Assembly: GCA_030694935.1 (NCBI GenBank)
Contig: JAUYUA010000034.1
Span: forward strand, 1 to 64,000
Length of the DNA: 64,000 bases
From: Lutibacter sp.
GTDB lineage: Bacteria > Bacteroidota > Bacteroidia > Flavobacteriales > Flavobacteriaceae
Reading direction: 5' to 3'
The notes beneath the pieces were generated by a model. The model saw only the letters and a list, made by a program, of their open reading frames with translations. It was not told where the DNA came from and did no database searches. The position numbers and the translations under genes were made by a program. Positions 41,755 through 52,367 of this stretch are shown piece after piece (the stretch's first letter is position 1; every line of letters begins with the position of its first letter).

Positions 41755-44700
41755 ATGATTTATAAAAGGATTGTCCTTCCGTTCGTTGTGTTTCTTGCAA
41801 CACTCACAATTTCAGCGCAACAAACGACCATATACACCAACTCACTGGCAAATTATAACCACGCCGTTGAACTTTACCAAAACAAAGCGTACTTGGCCGC
41901 TCAGGAAAAATTCATTGATATTAAATCGCAATTCGACAATGCTGATGAAATGAAAGCCAATTGCGATTATTATATTGCGAACAGCGCCATTAGGCTAGAA
42001 CAGCCAAACGCTGATGAGTTGATGCAACAATTTGTTGATAAATACCCAACCAGCTCCAAAAATAACCGGGCTTCAATTGATGTGGCAGACTATTATTTCA
42101 ATGTTGGAAAATATGGGTATGCCGCAAAATGGTATGCAAAAGTGAATCCAATCAGTTTAACGTCCAGAGAAGAAGAAAGGTATAATTTTAATTATGCCTA
42201 TTCATTATTTACCGCTAAAAATTACGCAAAAGCAAAACCCTATTTTTTAAATTTGTTAAATTCTCCAACATATAGTGAGCAGGCAAAATATTATTATGGC
42301 TATATCGCTTACAATCAAGATGATTATGAAACCGCAAAAACCTATTTAGGTGAAGTGGTTGATAACACTTCCTTTAAAACTGATGTTTCCTATTATTTGG
42401 CCGACATGAATTTTAAACTAGGAAATTTCGAAAAAGCCATTGAAAACGGTTTGCCATTGCTGCCAAAGTCAAAGGGAATTGAACATTCGGAAATTTCAAA
42501 AATTGTGGGCGAAAGTTATTTCAATCTTCAAAAGTTTGATGAAGCAATCCCTCATTTAAACAATTATAAAGGACAAAAAGGCAAATGGAACAATACCGAT
42601 TATTATTTATTGGGATATGCCTATTTCAAACAAAAGGACTATGAAAATGCCGTTAGCAATTTCAATAAAATAATTGGAGGAAACAACGCCGTTGCGCAAA
42701 ATGCGTACTATCATTTGGCGGAATGTTACCTGAAACAAGACAAAAAACAAGAGGCTTTAAACGCCTTCAGAAATGCTTCCCAAATGCAGTTTGTTCCTGA
42801 AATTCAAAAAGATGCCTGGTTAAATTATGCCAAAATAAGTTACGAAATTGGAAATCCATATAAAAGTGTTCCCGATGTTTTAAAAGAATATGTTGAGTTG
42901 TATCCAAATTCAACATCAAGAAATGAAATCAACGAATTAATTATCAGCGCTTACATTACTTCAAAAGATTATAAAGGTGCTTTAGAGTATTTAAAAGACA
43001 AAAAAAGCGCCAAAGAACGCGCGCTGTTTCAAAAAGTGGCATTTTATAGAGGTACCGAACTTTTTGCCGAAGGAAATTACGATTTGGCAAAAGAAAGTTT
43101 TGAAAATTCACTTTCCGTGCCTTTAGATGCCAATGTTACCGCACGTGCAACCTATTGGAAAGGGGAATCAAATTATCTGTTAAATAATTTTAGAGAAGCT
43201 GCAACAGATTTTCAAAAATTCGCTTCAAGTTCAGAAGCCTCAAAAACGCCAGAATTTAATGAACTGTATTACAACTTAGGTTATGCCTATTTTAAACAAA
43301 AAGACTATGGCAATGCCATCGAAGCCTTCAAAAAATACAGCGCAAAAAATGTGGATGATGCCGTTAGAAAAAACGACACTTATTTAAGAATTGGCGATGG
43401 CTATTTTGTAACCAGCAGCTATAAAAACGCCATTGAATTTTATAGCAAAGCCATTGAAATGAAAGGGATTGATGCTGATTACGCACAATTTCAAAAAGCA
43501 ATAAGCTACGGACTTACAGGCAACGAAAATGCCAAAATAAAGGAATTGAATGCCTTTTTAAATTCATCGACAAAATCTGGCTATAAAGACGATGCTTATT
43601 ATGTTTTGGGAAATTCATACCTCGAAAAAAATCAAAATGATTTGGCCATCGAAAATTACGATAAGCTGATTTCTAACTATAAAAAAAGTCCGCTAGTTTC
43701 AAAAGCAATGCTTAAAAAAGGACTGATTTATTACAACAGCAACAAAAACGACCAAGCTTTAACTACCTATAAAGCGGTGGTGCAACAGTTCCCAAATTCG
43801 GCCGACGCCAAACAAGCGGTTAAAAATGCACGACAAATTTATGTTGATTTAGGCCGCGTGGATGAATATGCCTCTTGGGTAAAAACAGTGGGTTTTGTTA
43901 ATGTAACCAATGCCGAATTGGACAATGACACTTATGAATCGGCCGAAAAACAATACCTGCAAAACAACCATAAAAAAGCAATTGAAAGCTTTAAAAAATA
44001 CCTGGTAAGTTTCCCTAACGGTTTGCATGCCTTAAATGCCAATTTCTATTTGGCACAATCTTTATTTTCTGACAACAAACATTCCGAGGCAATTTCGAAT
44101 TATAATTATGTTGTAAATCAGTCTAACAACGAGTTTACCGAAGACGCACTTTCCCGTTTGTCTTTAATTTATTTGCAAAACAACAATTGGGAAAAAGCAA
44201 TTCCGTTATTGGAACGATTGGAAAGTGAAGCGAACTTGCCGCAGAATACCGTTTTTGCGCAATCGAACTTAATGAAAGGCTATTACGCCGCCAAAAATTA
44301 CAGCAAGGCGGTGGATTATGCCGAATTGGTTTTGCGGAATAATAAATTGGAAGATCGCGTAAAATCGGATGCACATATCATTATTGCACGCTCTGCGATT
44401 AAAACAAACAACGAATCCAAAGCCAGAAATGCTTATGCAACTGTTGAAAAAATTGCTTCAGGCGAGTTAAAAGCTGAAGCTTTATATTATAGTGCTTACT
44501 TTGAAAACAAAGATGGAAACTATAAAGTTTCAAGCGAAATTGTCCAAAAAATTGCTGCGGAATATTCCGCTTTCAAATATTGGGGCGCAAAAGGATTGGT
44601 GCTGATGGCCGATAACAATTACAAATTAAAAGATGCCTACCAAGCCACTTATATTTTGGAAAGCGTGATAAAAAACTTTGCCCAGTTTAGTGATGTGGTT

Positions 44701-44772
44701 GAAGAAGCCACCGCAGCGCTTAATAAAATTAAAATGGAACAAGCCAAAACCAATGAATCAATAAATAATTGA
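41755..44772 (+). CDS. Large secreted tetratricopeptide-repeat protein
   Basis: The 1005-residue protein has a signal peptide (MIYKRIVLPFVVFLATLTISA) and around 20 TPR units of the type YYxxLGYAYFKQKDYENAVSNFNKII, spread throughout. It ends in a glutamate/lysine-rich helix. Such proteins form scaffolds in the periplasm or at the outer membrane; no binding partner can be named. The barrel-like gene 140 bases downstream lies on the same strand and is a plausible partner. No catalytic motif seen. Confidence 0.85.
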   Translation: MIYKRIVLPFVVFLATLTISAQQTTIYTNSLANYNHAVELYQNKAYLAAQEKFIDIKSQFDNADEMKANCDYYIANSAIRLEQPNADELMQQFVDKYPTSSKNNRASIDVADYYFNVGKYGYAAKWYAKVNPISLTSREEERYNFNYAYSLFTAKNYAKAKPYFLNLLNSPTYSEQAKYYYGYIAYNQDDYETAKTYLGEVVDNTSFKTDVSYYLADMNFKLGNFEKAIENGLPLLPKSKGIEHSEISKIVGESYFNLQKFDEAIPHLNNYKGQKGKWNNTDYYLLGYAYFKQKDYENAVSNFNKIIGGNNAVAQNAYYHLAECYLKQDKKQEALNAFRNASQMQFVPEIQKDAWLNYAKISYEIGNPYKSVPDVLKEYVELYPNSTSRNEINELIISAYITSKDYKGALEYLKDKKSAKERALFQKVAFYRGTELFAEGNYDLAKESFENSLSVPLDANVTARATYWKGESNYLLNNFREAATDFQKFASSSEASKTPEFNELYYNLGYAYFKQKDYGNAIEAFKKYSAKNVDDAVRKNDTYLRIGDGYFVTSSYKNAIEFYSKAIEMKGIDADYAQFQKAISYGLTGNENAKIKELNAFLNSSTKSGYKDDAYYVLGNSYLEKNQNDLAIENYDKLISNYKKSPLVSKAMLKKGLIYYNSNKNDQALTTYKAVVQQFPNSADAKQAVKNARQIYVDLGRVDEYASWVKTVGFVNVTNAELDNDTYESAEKQYLQNNHKKAIESFKKYLVSFPNGLHALNANFYLAQSLFSDNKHSEAISNYNYVVNQSNNEFTEDALSRLSLIYLQNNNWEKAIPLLERLESEANLPQNTVFAQSNLMKGYYAAKNYSKAVDYAELVLRNNKLEDRVKSDAHIIIARSAIKTNNESKARNAYATVEKIASGELKAEALYYSAYFENKDGNYKVSSEIVQKIAAEYSAFKYWGAKGLVLMADNNYKLKDAYQATYILESVIKNFAQFSDVVEEATAALNKIKMEQAKTNESINN

Positions 44773-44835
44773 AGAATTTGAAAATTTGAAAATTAATTAA
44801 TTTCGGTTAATAAAATAAACAATTACACAATTTGG

Positions 44836-44881
44836 CACCCTGAGCGCGGTCACTGAGCGTAGTCGAAGTGGAGCCGAAGGG
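44836..44881. repeat. Dispersed intergenic repeat CCCTGAGC...CGAAGGG, copy 2
   Basis: CACCCTGAGCGCGG...CCGAAGGG, 46 bases, similar to 33118-33163 and containing a second inner unit CTGAGCGTAGTCGAAGT. Confidence 0.6.
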
Positions 44882-44913
44882 AAACAAATAAACAATTAAA
44901 CAACATAAAAGCG

Positions 44914-46653
44914 ATGCATCATAAACTCCTTATAACTTCATTTTTCATTTTAGTGACTAGCGTTTCCTTTTCTCAGATAACAAAGAAAAAGGACACCTTA
45001 AAAACTGAGGAAATCACTGTTGAAAAGCCTTATGCGCCAACTATTTCAGATGCGTTTAAGGTTAGGTCGAATCCCAATATCGAAAATGAAACAAAAAATC
45101 TGGCAAAAGAAAAAGTGAGTTACAGCATTTTTTCAGTTCCGGTGGCCTCCACTTTTTCGCCTTCAAAAGGAAAAGCGCAAAGTATTGCGAGAGGTCCGAA
45201 AGAACGTTTTTATGAAAATTATCTCTCCGCAGGATATGGAAATTTCAATACGCCATTTCTTGATGCTTTTATGCACTTTGGAGACAAAAAGAACAACGAT
45301 TTCGGAATATTTTTAAACCACCTTTCTTCAGAAGGCGGCATCAAAGATTTACTGCTGAACGATCATTTTTCCGACTCAAAAATTGACGTTTATTACAAAC
45401 AATTTGACCGCGATTACAACTTTCAAATTAATGCAGGTTCCCAGTTAAAAAAGCAAAATTATTACGGTTTGTCGGATGAAATCACTTATGGCGATGCTTT
45501 TATTGCAGCTATGGATGAAGAACAAATCTACAAAACTGTTTACGGAGGCGGCAAAGTGAGCTTTGAAGATTCCTTTTTTCGAGGTGCTTCTGCTGAAATC
45601 GTGAATTTTTCAGATGATTATAACAGCAATGAAATACGCTTGCTGGTAAAACCTACATTAGAATTTCCTATTTCGAAGGAAAAGATCAATGGAGAATTTT
45701 TGGTCGATCTTATTTCCGGCCGATTTAAACAAAGTTATACCGATGGAAACGATGTGAATTACAGTTTTTTAAATTTGGGTTTCAGTCCGAATTTAGAAAT
45801 TGTCAGAGAAAGTTTTACGCTTAATTTAGGTGCAAAATTGTATTATGTGAACGATTTAGAGCATAAAAGTAACGACTATTTTGCCTATCCAAACGTGACA
45901 ACCTCCTTTAAAATGATTGATGAAGTGTTGACCGTTTTTGCAGGCGTAACTGGTGATTTGGTGCAAAATTCCTATAAAAGTTTCGCTGAAGAAAATCCGT
46001 TTGTTTCTCCAACCTTAGATATTCAGCAAACCGACAAACAATACAGGGCTTATGTTGGCACAAAAGGAAAATTGGCGTCAAATATTGGCTATAATTTTAA
46101 TGTAAGCCATACTTCTGAAAAAAATAAACCGTTTTTTATCCAAAATCAGACAAAAACTGACGGAACCATACCTGTTGAAAAAGCTTATGAAGCAGGAAAT
46201 TCATTTGGCGTGGTTTACGACAACGTTAAAACTTTAGGGTTTTTTGGGGAAATAACCATTGATGCTTCCAAAGAATTTAATTTTAGCGGCGCTGTAAACT
46301 ATGCAAATTATACGCTTGACTCCCAATTAGAGGCCTGGAATTTGCCAACAATGACAGCAACCATTTCAGCGGACTATCAAAATAAAGATTGGTTTGCGGG
46401 CGCAAAATTATTTTACAACGGCGAAACCGAAGATTTTGTGATTCCTCGTGGTTTTTCAGCCCAAAATGGTGTTATCGTTACAAATGAATCGTATATGGAT
46501 TTAAACCTGAACGGCGGTTATAACTTTTCAGACAGGCTTACCGTATTTGCGAAAATCAACAATGCGCTTGGCGAAGAATACCACCGATTTTTAAATTATC
46601 AGGTGCAAACCTTACAAATTTTGGGCGGTTTAACCTATAAATTTGATTTGTAA
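44914..46653 (+). CDS. Outer-membrane beta-barrel protein related to TonB-dependent receptors, no plug domain seen
   Basis: The 579-residue product has a signal peptide (MHHKLLITSFFILVTSVSFSQ), a short region with TEEITVEKPYAPTISDAFK, and then a barrel of alternating strands (ENYLSAGYGNFNTPFLDAFM, YYKQFDRDYNFQINAGSQ, NYHRF-type end ILGGLTYKFDL). There is no clear plug domain, so it is shorter than a standard receptor (usually 700 or more). Genes of this type commonly follow the TPR gene in flavobacteria, as here. Function not known; it may build an assembly with the TPR protein. Confidence 0.72.
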   Translation: MHHKLLITSFFILVTSVSFSQITKKKDTLKTEEITVEKPYAPTISDAFKVRSNPNIENETKNLAKEKVSYSIFSVPVASTFSPSKGKAQSIARGPKERFYENYLSAGYGNFNTPFLDAFMHFGDKKNNDFGIFLNHLSSEGGIKDLLLNDHFSDSKIDVYYKQFDRDYNFQINAGSQLKKQNYYGLSDEITYGDAFIAAMDEEQIYKTVYGGGKVSFEDSFFRGASAEIVNFSDDYNSNEIRLLVKPTLEFPISKEKINGEFLVDLISGRFKQSYTDGNDVNYSFLNLGFSPNLEIVRESFTLNLGAKLYYVNDLEHKSNDYFAYPNVTTSFKMIDEVLTVFAGVTGDLVQNSYKSFAEENPFVSPTLDIQQTDKQYRAYVGTKGKLASNIGYNFNVSHTSEKNKPFFIQNQTKTDGTIPVEKAYEAGNSFGVVYDNVKTLGFFGEITIDASKEFNFSGAVNYANYTLDSQLEAWNLPTMTATISADYQNKDWFAGAKLFYNGETEDFVIPRGFSAQNGVIVTNESYMDLNLNGGYNFSDRLTVFAKINNALGEEYHRFLNYQVQTLQILGGLTYKFDL

Positions 46654-46739
46654 AAAATAAAATGAGATTGTGAAATTGTTATTAAAATAGTTTCTGATAT
46701 GAATTTATAAGGTAAAAATTTTGTGGGACTTACCGCATT

Positions 46740-46811
46740 TTCTCTTTGTGTCCTTGTGCCATAGTATTATTACACAAAGTTTCACAAAGAAACACTAAGT
46801 TACACAATGAA
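46740..46811. repeat. CACAAAG-type palindromic intergenic repeat, copy 1
   Basis: CTTTGTGTCCTTGTG is followed by TACACAAAGTTTCACAAAG, giving partly inverted units. A better palindrome of the same family is at 54721-54810. Confidence 0.5.
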
Positions 46812-46908
46812 GAAATTTATTCATTTTAAATTCCACCATTAAAATAGCTACAGAACCAAAAAATTAAACTTTTTTATGTAGTTTAGGCACTTTAAAAAAC
46901 TACATCGA

Positions 46909-48312
46909 ATGAAACATTTTTTTATTGCAGTAATCCTACTTATTGCATTTTCCTCTTTTGACAGTCTTAAATCTGTAAAAAATAGTGAACCAACTGTAAA
47001 CAAAGCCGATTCAATTGTTGTTAGACAACTGTTTAATTCGGCTTTAAGCAATGGAAAATCATACCAATGGCTTGATCATTTATCCAACAATATTGGCGGA
47101 CGATTGTCGGGTTCTCCTCAAGCCCAACAAGCGGTTGAATGGGGCGAAAAATTAATGAAAGACTTAGGTTTCGACAAGGTTTGGCTACAGCCCGTAATGG
47201 TTCCGCATTGGGTGAGAGGCGAAAAGGAAGTTGCCTATTTTACCATTGGTAAAATTAAATATGATGTGGCAATTTGCGCTTTGGGCGGTTCTGTTCCAAC
47301 TCCTAAAAAAGGCGTTTCGGGTGAAGTTGTAGAAGTAAATAGTTTGGCCGAAGCCGAAGCTTTAGGCGAAAAATTGAGAGGGAAAATCGTATTTTTTAAC
47401 CGTCCTTTTGAAGATACCCATATTGAAACTTTTAAGTCGTACGGCGGTTGCGTTGACCAGCGTGGCGGCGGTGCAAAAGTAACCGGTAAATTTGGTGTAT
47501 TAGGCGTTATTGTTCGCTCGATGACACACAGTATTGACAATTTTCCGCATACTGGCGCTATGGGTTACGGCGATATTCCGGATAATGAAAAAGTTCCTGC
47601 AGCGGCAATCAGCACCATAGCAGCAAATTTATTGAGTGAAAAATTAAAAGAAAATCCGAACTTGAAGTTTTACTTCAAACAAAGCTGCGAAACATTGCCA
47701 GACGCTCCTTCATTTAACGTAATTGGAGAAATGACCGGAAGCGAATTTCCTGATGCCTACATCACTGTTGGCGGACATTTAGATTCTTGGGATTTGGGTG
47801 ATGGCGCCCACGATGATGGCGCAGGCATTGTGCAATCTATTGAAGTTTTAAGGCTTTTTCAATTAAACGGCATCAAACCAAAACATACCATTCGCGCCGT
47901 GTTGTTTATGAATGAAGAAAACGGCTTAAGAGGCGGCAGAAAATACGCTGAAGAAGCTAAAAATAACAATGAAATTCACGTAGCGGCATTAGAATCTGAT
48001 TCTGGCGGATTTACCCCAAGAGGATTTTCTGTTGATGCAAACGGAGAAAATGTTGCTTTGGTAAAAAGCTGGAAATCATTGCTGGCGCCTTATGGTTTAC
48101 ACGATGTACAAGTTGGCTATGCCGGTGCAGATATCGGGCCGTTAAAATCTGAAACCATCACTTTAATGAGTTACAGACCCGATTCCCAGCGCTATTTTGA
48201 TTATCACCATGCCGCAACAGACACTTTTGATAAAGTGAATAAACGCGAACTTGAGTTGGGAGCTGCATCTATGGCTTCCTTGATTTACTTATTAGATAAC
48301 TATTTACAATAA
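46909..48312 (+). CDS. Secreted zinc peptidase, M28 family
   Basis: The 467-residue protein has a hydrophobic N terminus (MKHFFIAVILLIAFSSF) and a PA-like inserted domain (residues about 120-240). The M28 zinc ligands are visible: His and Asp in GGHLDSWDLGDGAHDDGAG, the catalytic Glu pair in MNEENGLRGG, Asp in ESDSGG and His in YHHAATDT. The family includes carboxypeptidase Q-like and aminopeptidase-type enzymes; final specificity unknown. The amidohydrolase gene starts 4 bases after its stop, so the two form an operon concerned with peptide or amide breakdown. Confidence 0.9.
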   Translation: MKHFFIAVILLIAFSSFDSLKSVKNSEPTVNKADSIVVRQLFNSALSNGKSYQWLDHLSNNIGGRLSGSPQAQQAVEWGEKLMKDLGFDKVWLQPVMVPHWVRGEKEVAYFTIGKIKYDVAICALGGSVPTPKKGVSGEVVEVNSLAEAEALGEKLRGKIVFFNRPFEDTHIETFKSYGGCVDQRGGGAKVTGKFGVLGVIVRSMTHSIDNFPHTGAMGYGDIPDNEKVPAAAISTIAANLLSEKLKENPNLKFYFKQSCETLPDAPSFNVIGEMTGSEFPDAYITVGGHLDSWDLGDGAHDDGAGIVQSIEVLRLFQLNGIKPKHTIRAVLFMNEENGLRGGRKYAEEAKNNNEIHVAALESDSGGFTPRGFSVDANGENVALVKSWKSLLAPYGLHDVQVGYAGADIGPLKSETITLMSYRPDSQRYFDYHHAATDTFDKVNKRELELGAASMASLIYLLDNYLQ

Positions 48313-48316
48313 AAAA

Positions 48317-49933
48317 ATGAAAAAAGTCATTTTACTTCTCTTGTTAATTACAGGAATTTCGTGCACAAAGAAAGAAAAAGTGGACACCATTGTCATCAAT
48401 GCCAATATTTATACGGTAAATGACAATTTCGACAAAGCCGAGGCTTTTGCCATAAAAGACGGTAAAATTGTTGCGGTGGGAACCACAAAAGAAATTCAGG
48501 ACAAATATGCCGCAACTTATGTTAATGATGCAAAAGGAAAAACAATTGTTCCCGGATTTATTGATGCACACTGCCATTTTTACGGATTGGGGTTGCAACA
48601 ACAAAAAGTCGATTTAACAGACACCAAAAGTTTTGATGAAGTGATAAAGCGAATTGTTGATTTTCAAAAAGAAAACAATGCAACGTACATCACTGGTCGC
48701 GGTTGGGACCAAAACGATTGGGAAGTAAAAGAATTTCCGACCAAAGAAAGATTGGATGAACTGTTTCCATCTACGCCAATTGCCATCACAAGAATTGACG
48801 GTCATGCGCTGTTGGCGAATCAAGCGGCCATAGATTTAGCGGGAATAACCGTAAAAACACCATTTTCAGGTGGAGAAATACTTCAGAAAAACGGAAAATT
48901 AACAGGTATATTTATTGATGCGCCTATGGAATTAATAGAAGCTAAAATTCCAAAACCTTCTCAAAAAGTAAATGTTGAAGCTTTAAAAGATGCGGAAAAA
49001 ATTTGTTTTGATTTGGGATTAACCACGGTTGATGATGCCGGGCTCTCCATAGAAACCATTGAATTAATTGACAGTTTACAGCAAGCAGGCTCCTTAAAAA
49101 TAAGAATCTATGCCATGGTTTCTGCAAGTGATGAAAACATCGCTTATTATTCAAAAAAAGGCATTTTTAAAACCGACCGATTAAATGTTCGTTCCTTTAA
49201 AGTTTATGCAGATGGCGCATTGGGCTCTCGTGGCGCAGCCATGAAAAAACCATACAGCGACCAACACAACCATTTTGGCGCTTTGGTGACTCCTTTGGAT
49301 AAATTGAAAGAATTTGCCGAAAAAATTGCTGCGACCGATTTTCAAATGAATACCCACGCCATTGGCGACTCGGCAAATTACGTGATGCTAAAAACCTATA
49401 AAGAAGTTTTAAAAGGCAAAAAAGACAGCCGATGGAGAATTGAACACGCCCAAATTGTTGATGTAGCCGATTTTAATTATTTTGAAAATATTTTGCCATC
49501 GGTACAGCCAACACACGCAACTTCTGATATGTATTGGGCAACCGACAGAGTTGGCGAAGAAAGAATGAAAGGCGCTTATGCCTATAAAGTTTTATTGAAC
49601 ACTTATGGGAAAATTGCTTTAGGAACCGATTTCCCTGTGGAAAAAGTGAGTCCGTTATTGACTTTTTACGCAGCTGTTGCCCGCAAAGATTTAAACAATT
49701 TTCCTGAAAATGGCTTTCAGATGGAAAATGCTTTGACAAGAGAAGAAACCTTAAAAGGAATGACCATTTGGGCAGCTTATTCCAATTTTGAAGAAAAAGA
49801 AAAAGGAAGCATAGAAGTTGGGAAAATGGCCGATTTTATTGTGTTGAACAAAAACATTATGGAAATTGAAGCAGATAAAATTCCAGCCATAAATATTGAT
49901 GAAACGTATGTTGGCGGCGTGAAAGTGAAATAG
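48317..49933 (+). CDS. Amidohydrolase lipoprotein, YtcJ-like
   Basis: The 538-residue protein has a lipoprotein signal with lipobox TGISC (MKKVILLLLLITGISC). The TIM-barrel metal site is seen as PGFIDAHCHFYG (HxH) and, near the C terminus, GTDFPVEKVSPLLTF; GSRGAAMKKPYSD and RIEHAQIVD are typical of the YtcJ group (amidohydrolase family 3). Such enzymes hydrolyse amide or formamide bonds; the physiological substrate is unknown. It sits in an operon with the M28 peptidase. Confidence 0.88.
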   Translation: MKKVILLLLLITGISCTKKEKVDTIVINANIYTVNDNFDKAEAFAIKDGKIVAVGTTKEIQDKYAATYVNDAKGKTIVPGFIDAHCHFYGLGLQQQKVDLTDTKSFDEVIKRIVDFQKENNATYITGRGWDQNDWEVKEFPTKERLDELFPSTPIAITRIDGHALLANQAAIDLAGITVKTPFSGGEILQKNGKLTGIFIDAPMELIEAKIPKPSQKVNVEALKDAEKICFDLGLTTVDDAGLSIETIELIDSLQQAGSLKIRIYAMVSASDENIAYYSKKGIFKTDRLNVRSFKVYADGALGSRGAAMKKPYSDQHNHFGALVTPLDKLKEFAEKIAATDFQMNTHAIGDSANYVMLKTYKEVLKGKKDSRWRIEHAQIVDVADFNYFENILPSVQPTHATSDMYWATDRVGEERMKGAYAYKVLLNTYGKIALGTDFPVEKVSPLLTFYAAVARKDLNNFPENGFQMENALTREETLKGMTIWAAYSNFEEKEKGSIEVGKMADFIVLNKNIMEIEADKIPAINIDETYVGGVKVK

Positions 49934-49947
49934 TTTTTTGTTGGAAA

Positions 49948-49979
49948 GACCGAAGACGGAAGTCGGGAGTCGGAAGTTC
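49948..49979. repeat. Dispersed intergenic repeat, CTTCGG/CTTCCG family, copy 2 (inverted)
   Basis: GACCGAAGACGGAAGTCGGG...GGAAGTTC is the reverse complement of the units at 2284-2331 and 61601-61638. Confidence 0.5.
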
Positions 49980-50028
49980 AAAAATTTCAAGTTTGATGTT
50001 TCAAATTTAATAAATTTAGAAATCGTAA

Positions 50029-50118
50029 TTCCTATTGCGTTAGGGGTTGCAGTGCAAAACCTTTTTGCGCTTTTTCAGCACAAAAAGTTTGGAACGTAAG
50101 ACCCGACCCGCAGGGGAA
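50029..50118. repeat. Possible flavobacterial intergenic palindromic element
   Basis: A GC-rich island (TGCGTTAGGGGTTGCAGTGC ... CCCGACCCGCAGGGGAACGCC) with GCGTT and AACGC at its ends stands out from AT-rich DNA. Similar elements are, to my memory, scattered in flavobacterial genomes. Only one copy occurs in this window, so repetition cannot be shown here. Confidence 0.4.
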
Positions 50119-50138
50119 CGCCAAATAAATAATCTAAT

Positions 50139-52367
50139 TTAAACCGTTACACTATATTTTTTTGCTGATGCAATAAGTTTTTCAGACAATTTATACAGCC
50201 ATTTTAACTGTTCTGAAACCAATAAAGTTTCTTTAAGCTTTGCGCCGGTTGCTTGGGAATGCTCCTCGCCCATCGCTATCTCCTGGTCGCGTTTTTGTGA
50301 AAGATTCTCAAAATATGCATCATATACCTTTTTAGCGTTTTCAACATTTGTTGAATTTACCGATTTTATATCGACGCTTTTTCCAAATATCTGTTTTGCC
50401 TGTTCAAGATTTGAACAAATATTCTCCACATAAATATTGAATTCTGACGGTACATCGGAGGTTTTGTTATTTTTAATAAAAGTTCCCAAAGCGGTTAGGG
50501 ACGATAAAAAAGTATTGTTAAAAACAACAATTTCGTAAATGGTGGAAAGCTCCACTTGTTTGGATTTTGGATCCTGGCTCATCCGCTGAAATGCCGCATT
50601 TAAGTCGCCTATTGCCAAAAAAGCTGCTTTTCTCGACAATTTATAGGTGGTTGAAACTGCTCCTTTTTCGCGATAAAAAATGGCTACTTGCTTTAAAAAA
50701 TGTTGGTTTGATGCAATCGCTTTGATAAAATCTTCCTGAATATTTTGAAATTGCCAAGTTGGCCATAAAACATAATTTGATGCAAATGCCAAAGATGCGC
50801 CAATTAAAGTATCTAAAATTCTAAACTGAATCACCGATAAGATATTGGGTTCAAAAATAGCATACACAAAAATAACGTTGATGGTTACAAAAACTGCCGC
50901 GTTTCTAAAATTTAATTGGACCAAAGAAAATGCCAAAGGCAAAGAAATTACTGCAATTATTGCATAAACAGTAGTGTTTTGCGTAATTAATATAACGATT
51001 GCAGCAATTGCCGCGCCAATTAAAGTGCCAACAACCCTATGAATGGACCTTGATTTTGTCAATCCAAAACTTGGCCGCATAATGATAATAATGGTCAGTA
51101 ATATCCAATAGGGATTTTGCATAGAAAATGATTTTCCAATGGCAAAACCAACCAAAACCACAATCGCCAATCGCAAAGAATGCTTAAAGATGGGAGAATT
51201 AAAGCTGAAATTTCCGGTTAGCTTTTTAAAATCGTAATCCTGCGGCGTAATAAATCTATTGGCTTCCTTGACACTTAAAATTTCATCATTTTTTCGGTAA
51301 TTATTCAGCACACGTTCTATGGCGATTACGTTTTGAACCTGCTTTTCCTGATAATTTTTTAGATTCAGCAACATTAAAGTTCCTTTTCTGGCTTTTGGCA
51401 ATCCAACCAAAATTCGGTAATAATCAATATGCCTGTCTATATTTTTTAAAATTTCAGGAATTTTAGTGTTCTCCTTTAATTTTTCTTCTTTTCTGATCAC
51501 TTTTGAAATATGCTCCAAATGATTTGCGATTTCAAAAACAAGCTGTTGAAACGCTTCAGTTTTCTCTTTGTGCTTTTTGAACACCGAATCAAACTTTTCA
51601 TAATCAACCGGATTTGCGATGGCGAGTTCCAATATGTCAATCAATTCCGTAAAAATCAATTGTTGCCTTCTGGTTCTGTTTGAGGTAACGGAATTGCTTC
51701 TGCTTGCCAAAATGATTTCTCTCAGGGTTTCATGAAGTTCATTTATTTCAATTTGAAGCTCAAACAATTTGTGTTGAAGATCAGCTCTGTTATCTGAGTT
51801 GACCAAAAGTTCGCCTCTAATTCTTAAATATTCTACCGTTTTTTCAATGGTTTTTGAAAACAATTGATCGACCTGCATTTTAGGAAACAGCTGCAATTTT
51901 AAATAGGTAAGCGACAAATACCACAATCCGCCCAAAGCAATTAATGAACCATGCAGCAGCAAACTTACTTCTGAATAATCGTGAATAAAACTTAAAACAA
52001 TGGCCAATAAACCAACAAAGGAAATTAATGAAGCCCTAAACCCGAAAACTGAAATATAAGAAACAAGAAATACAAAAACACCCAATAAAGGCAACAACAA
52101 CCATAAAATATTGGCGACTGAACCAAAGAGCAATGTTAAGCCAAACGATAAAAAAGTGGCGATTAAGATCCCAAAAAATACGTGTTTGTTGCTTCCGGGC
52201 ACATCGGTTGGCGAACAAAACAATACGCCTAGCGCAACGCTAAAACCAAAATGAATGTCATCAAAAAAATATTGACTCAAAAAAACAGGAATCAGCATGG
52301 CCAATGCCATAACAATTCCTTTCAAAAAATCTAAACTTTTAAAAAACCGTTTTATTGATGCAAACAT
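50139..52367 (-). CDS. FUSC-family inner-membrane protein (YccS/YhfK-like)
   Basis: The 742-residue protein has two membrane blocks of about six helices each (residues 10-155 and 395-540), separated by a cytoplasmic, glutamate-rich region, and ends in a helical domain with coiled-coil character. The second block contains KSFSMQNPYWILLTIIIIMRPSFGLTKSRS, characteristic of FUSC_2. The family includes efflux-associated proteins such as AaeB, but YccS-type members are uncharacterised. It is monocistronic here with no close neighbour on the same strand. Confidence 0.86.
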   Translation of the reverse strand: MFASIKRFFKSLDFLKGIVMALAMLIPVFLSQYFFDDIHFGFSVALGVLFCSPTDVPGSNKHVFFGILIATFLSFGLTLLFGSVANILWLLLPLLGVFVFLVSYISVFGFRASLISFVGLLAIVLSFIHDYSEVSLLLHGSLIALGGLWYLSLTYLKLQLFPKMQVDQLFSKTIEKTVEYLRIRGELLVNSDNRADLQHKLFELQIEINELHETLREIILASRSNSVTSNRTRRQQLIFTELIDILELAIANPVDYEKFDSVFKKHKEKTEAFQQLVFEIANHLEHISKVIRKEEKLKENTKIPEILKNIDRHIDYYRILVGLPKARKGTLMLLNLKNYQEKQVQNVIAIERVLNNYRKNDEILSVKEANRFITPQDYDFKKLTGNFSFNSPIFKHSLRLAIVVLVGFAIGKSFSMQNPYWILLTIIIIMRPSFGLTKSRSIHRVVGTLIGAAIAAIVILITQNTTVYAIIAVISLPLAFSLVQLNFRNAAVFVTINVIFVYAIFEPNILSVIQFRILDTLIGASLAFASNYVLWPTWQFQNIQEDFIKAIASNQHFLKQVAIFYREKGAVSTTYKLSRKAAFLAIGDLNAAFQRMSQDPKSKQVELSTIYEIVVFNNTFLSSLTALGTFIKNNKTSDVPSEFNIYVENICSNLEQAKQIFGKSVDIKSVNSTNVENAKKVYDAYFENLSQKRDQEIAMGEEHSQATGAKLKETLLVSEQLKWLYKLSEKLIASAKKYSVTV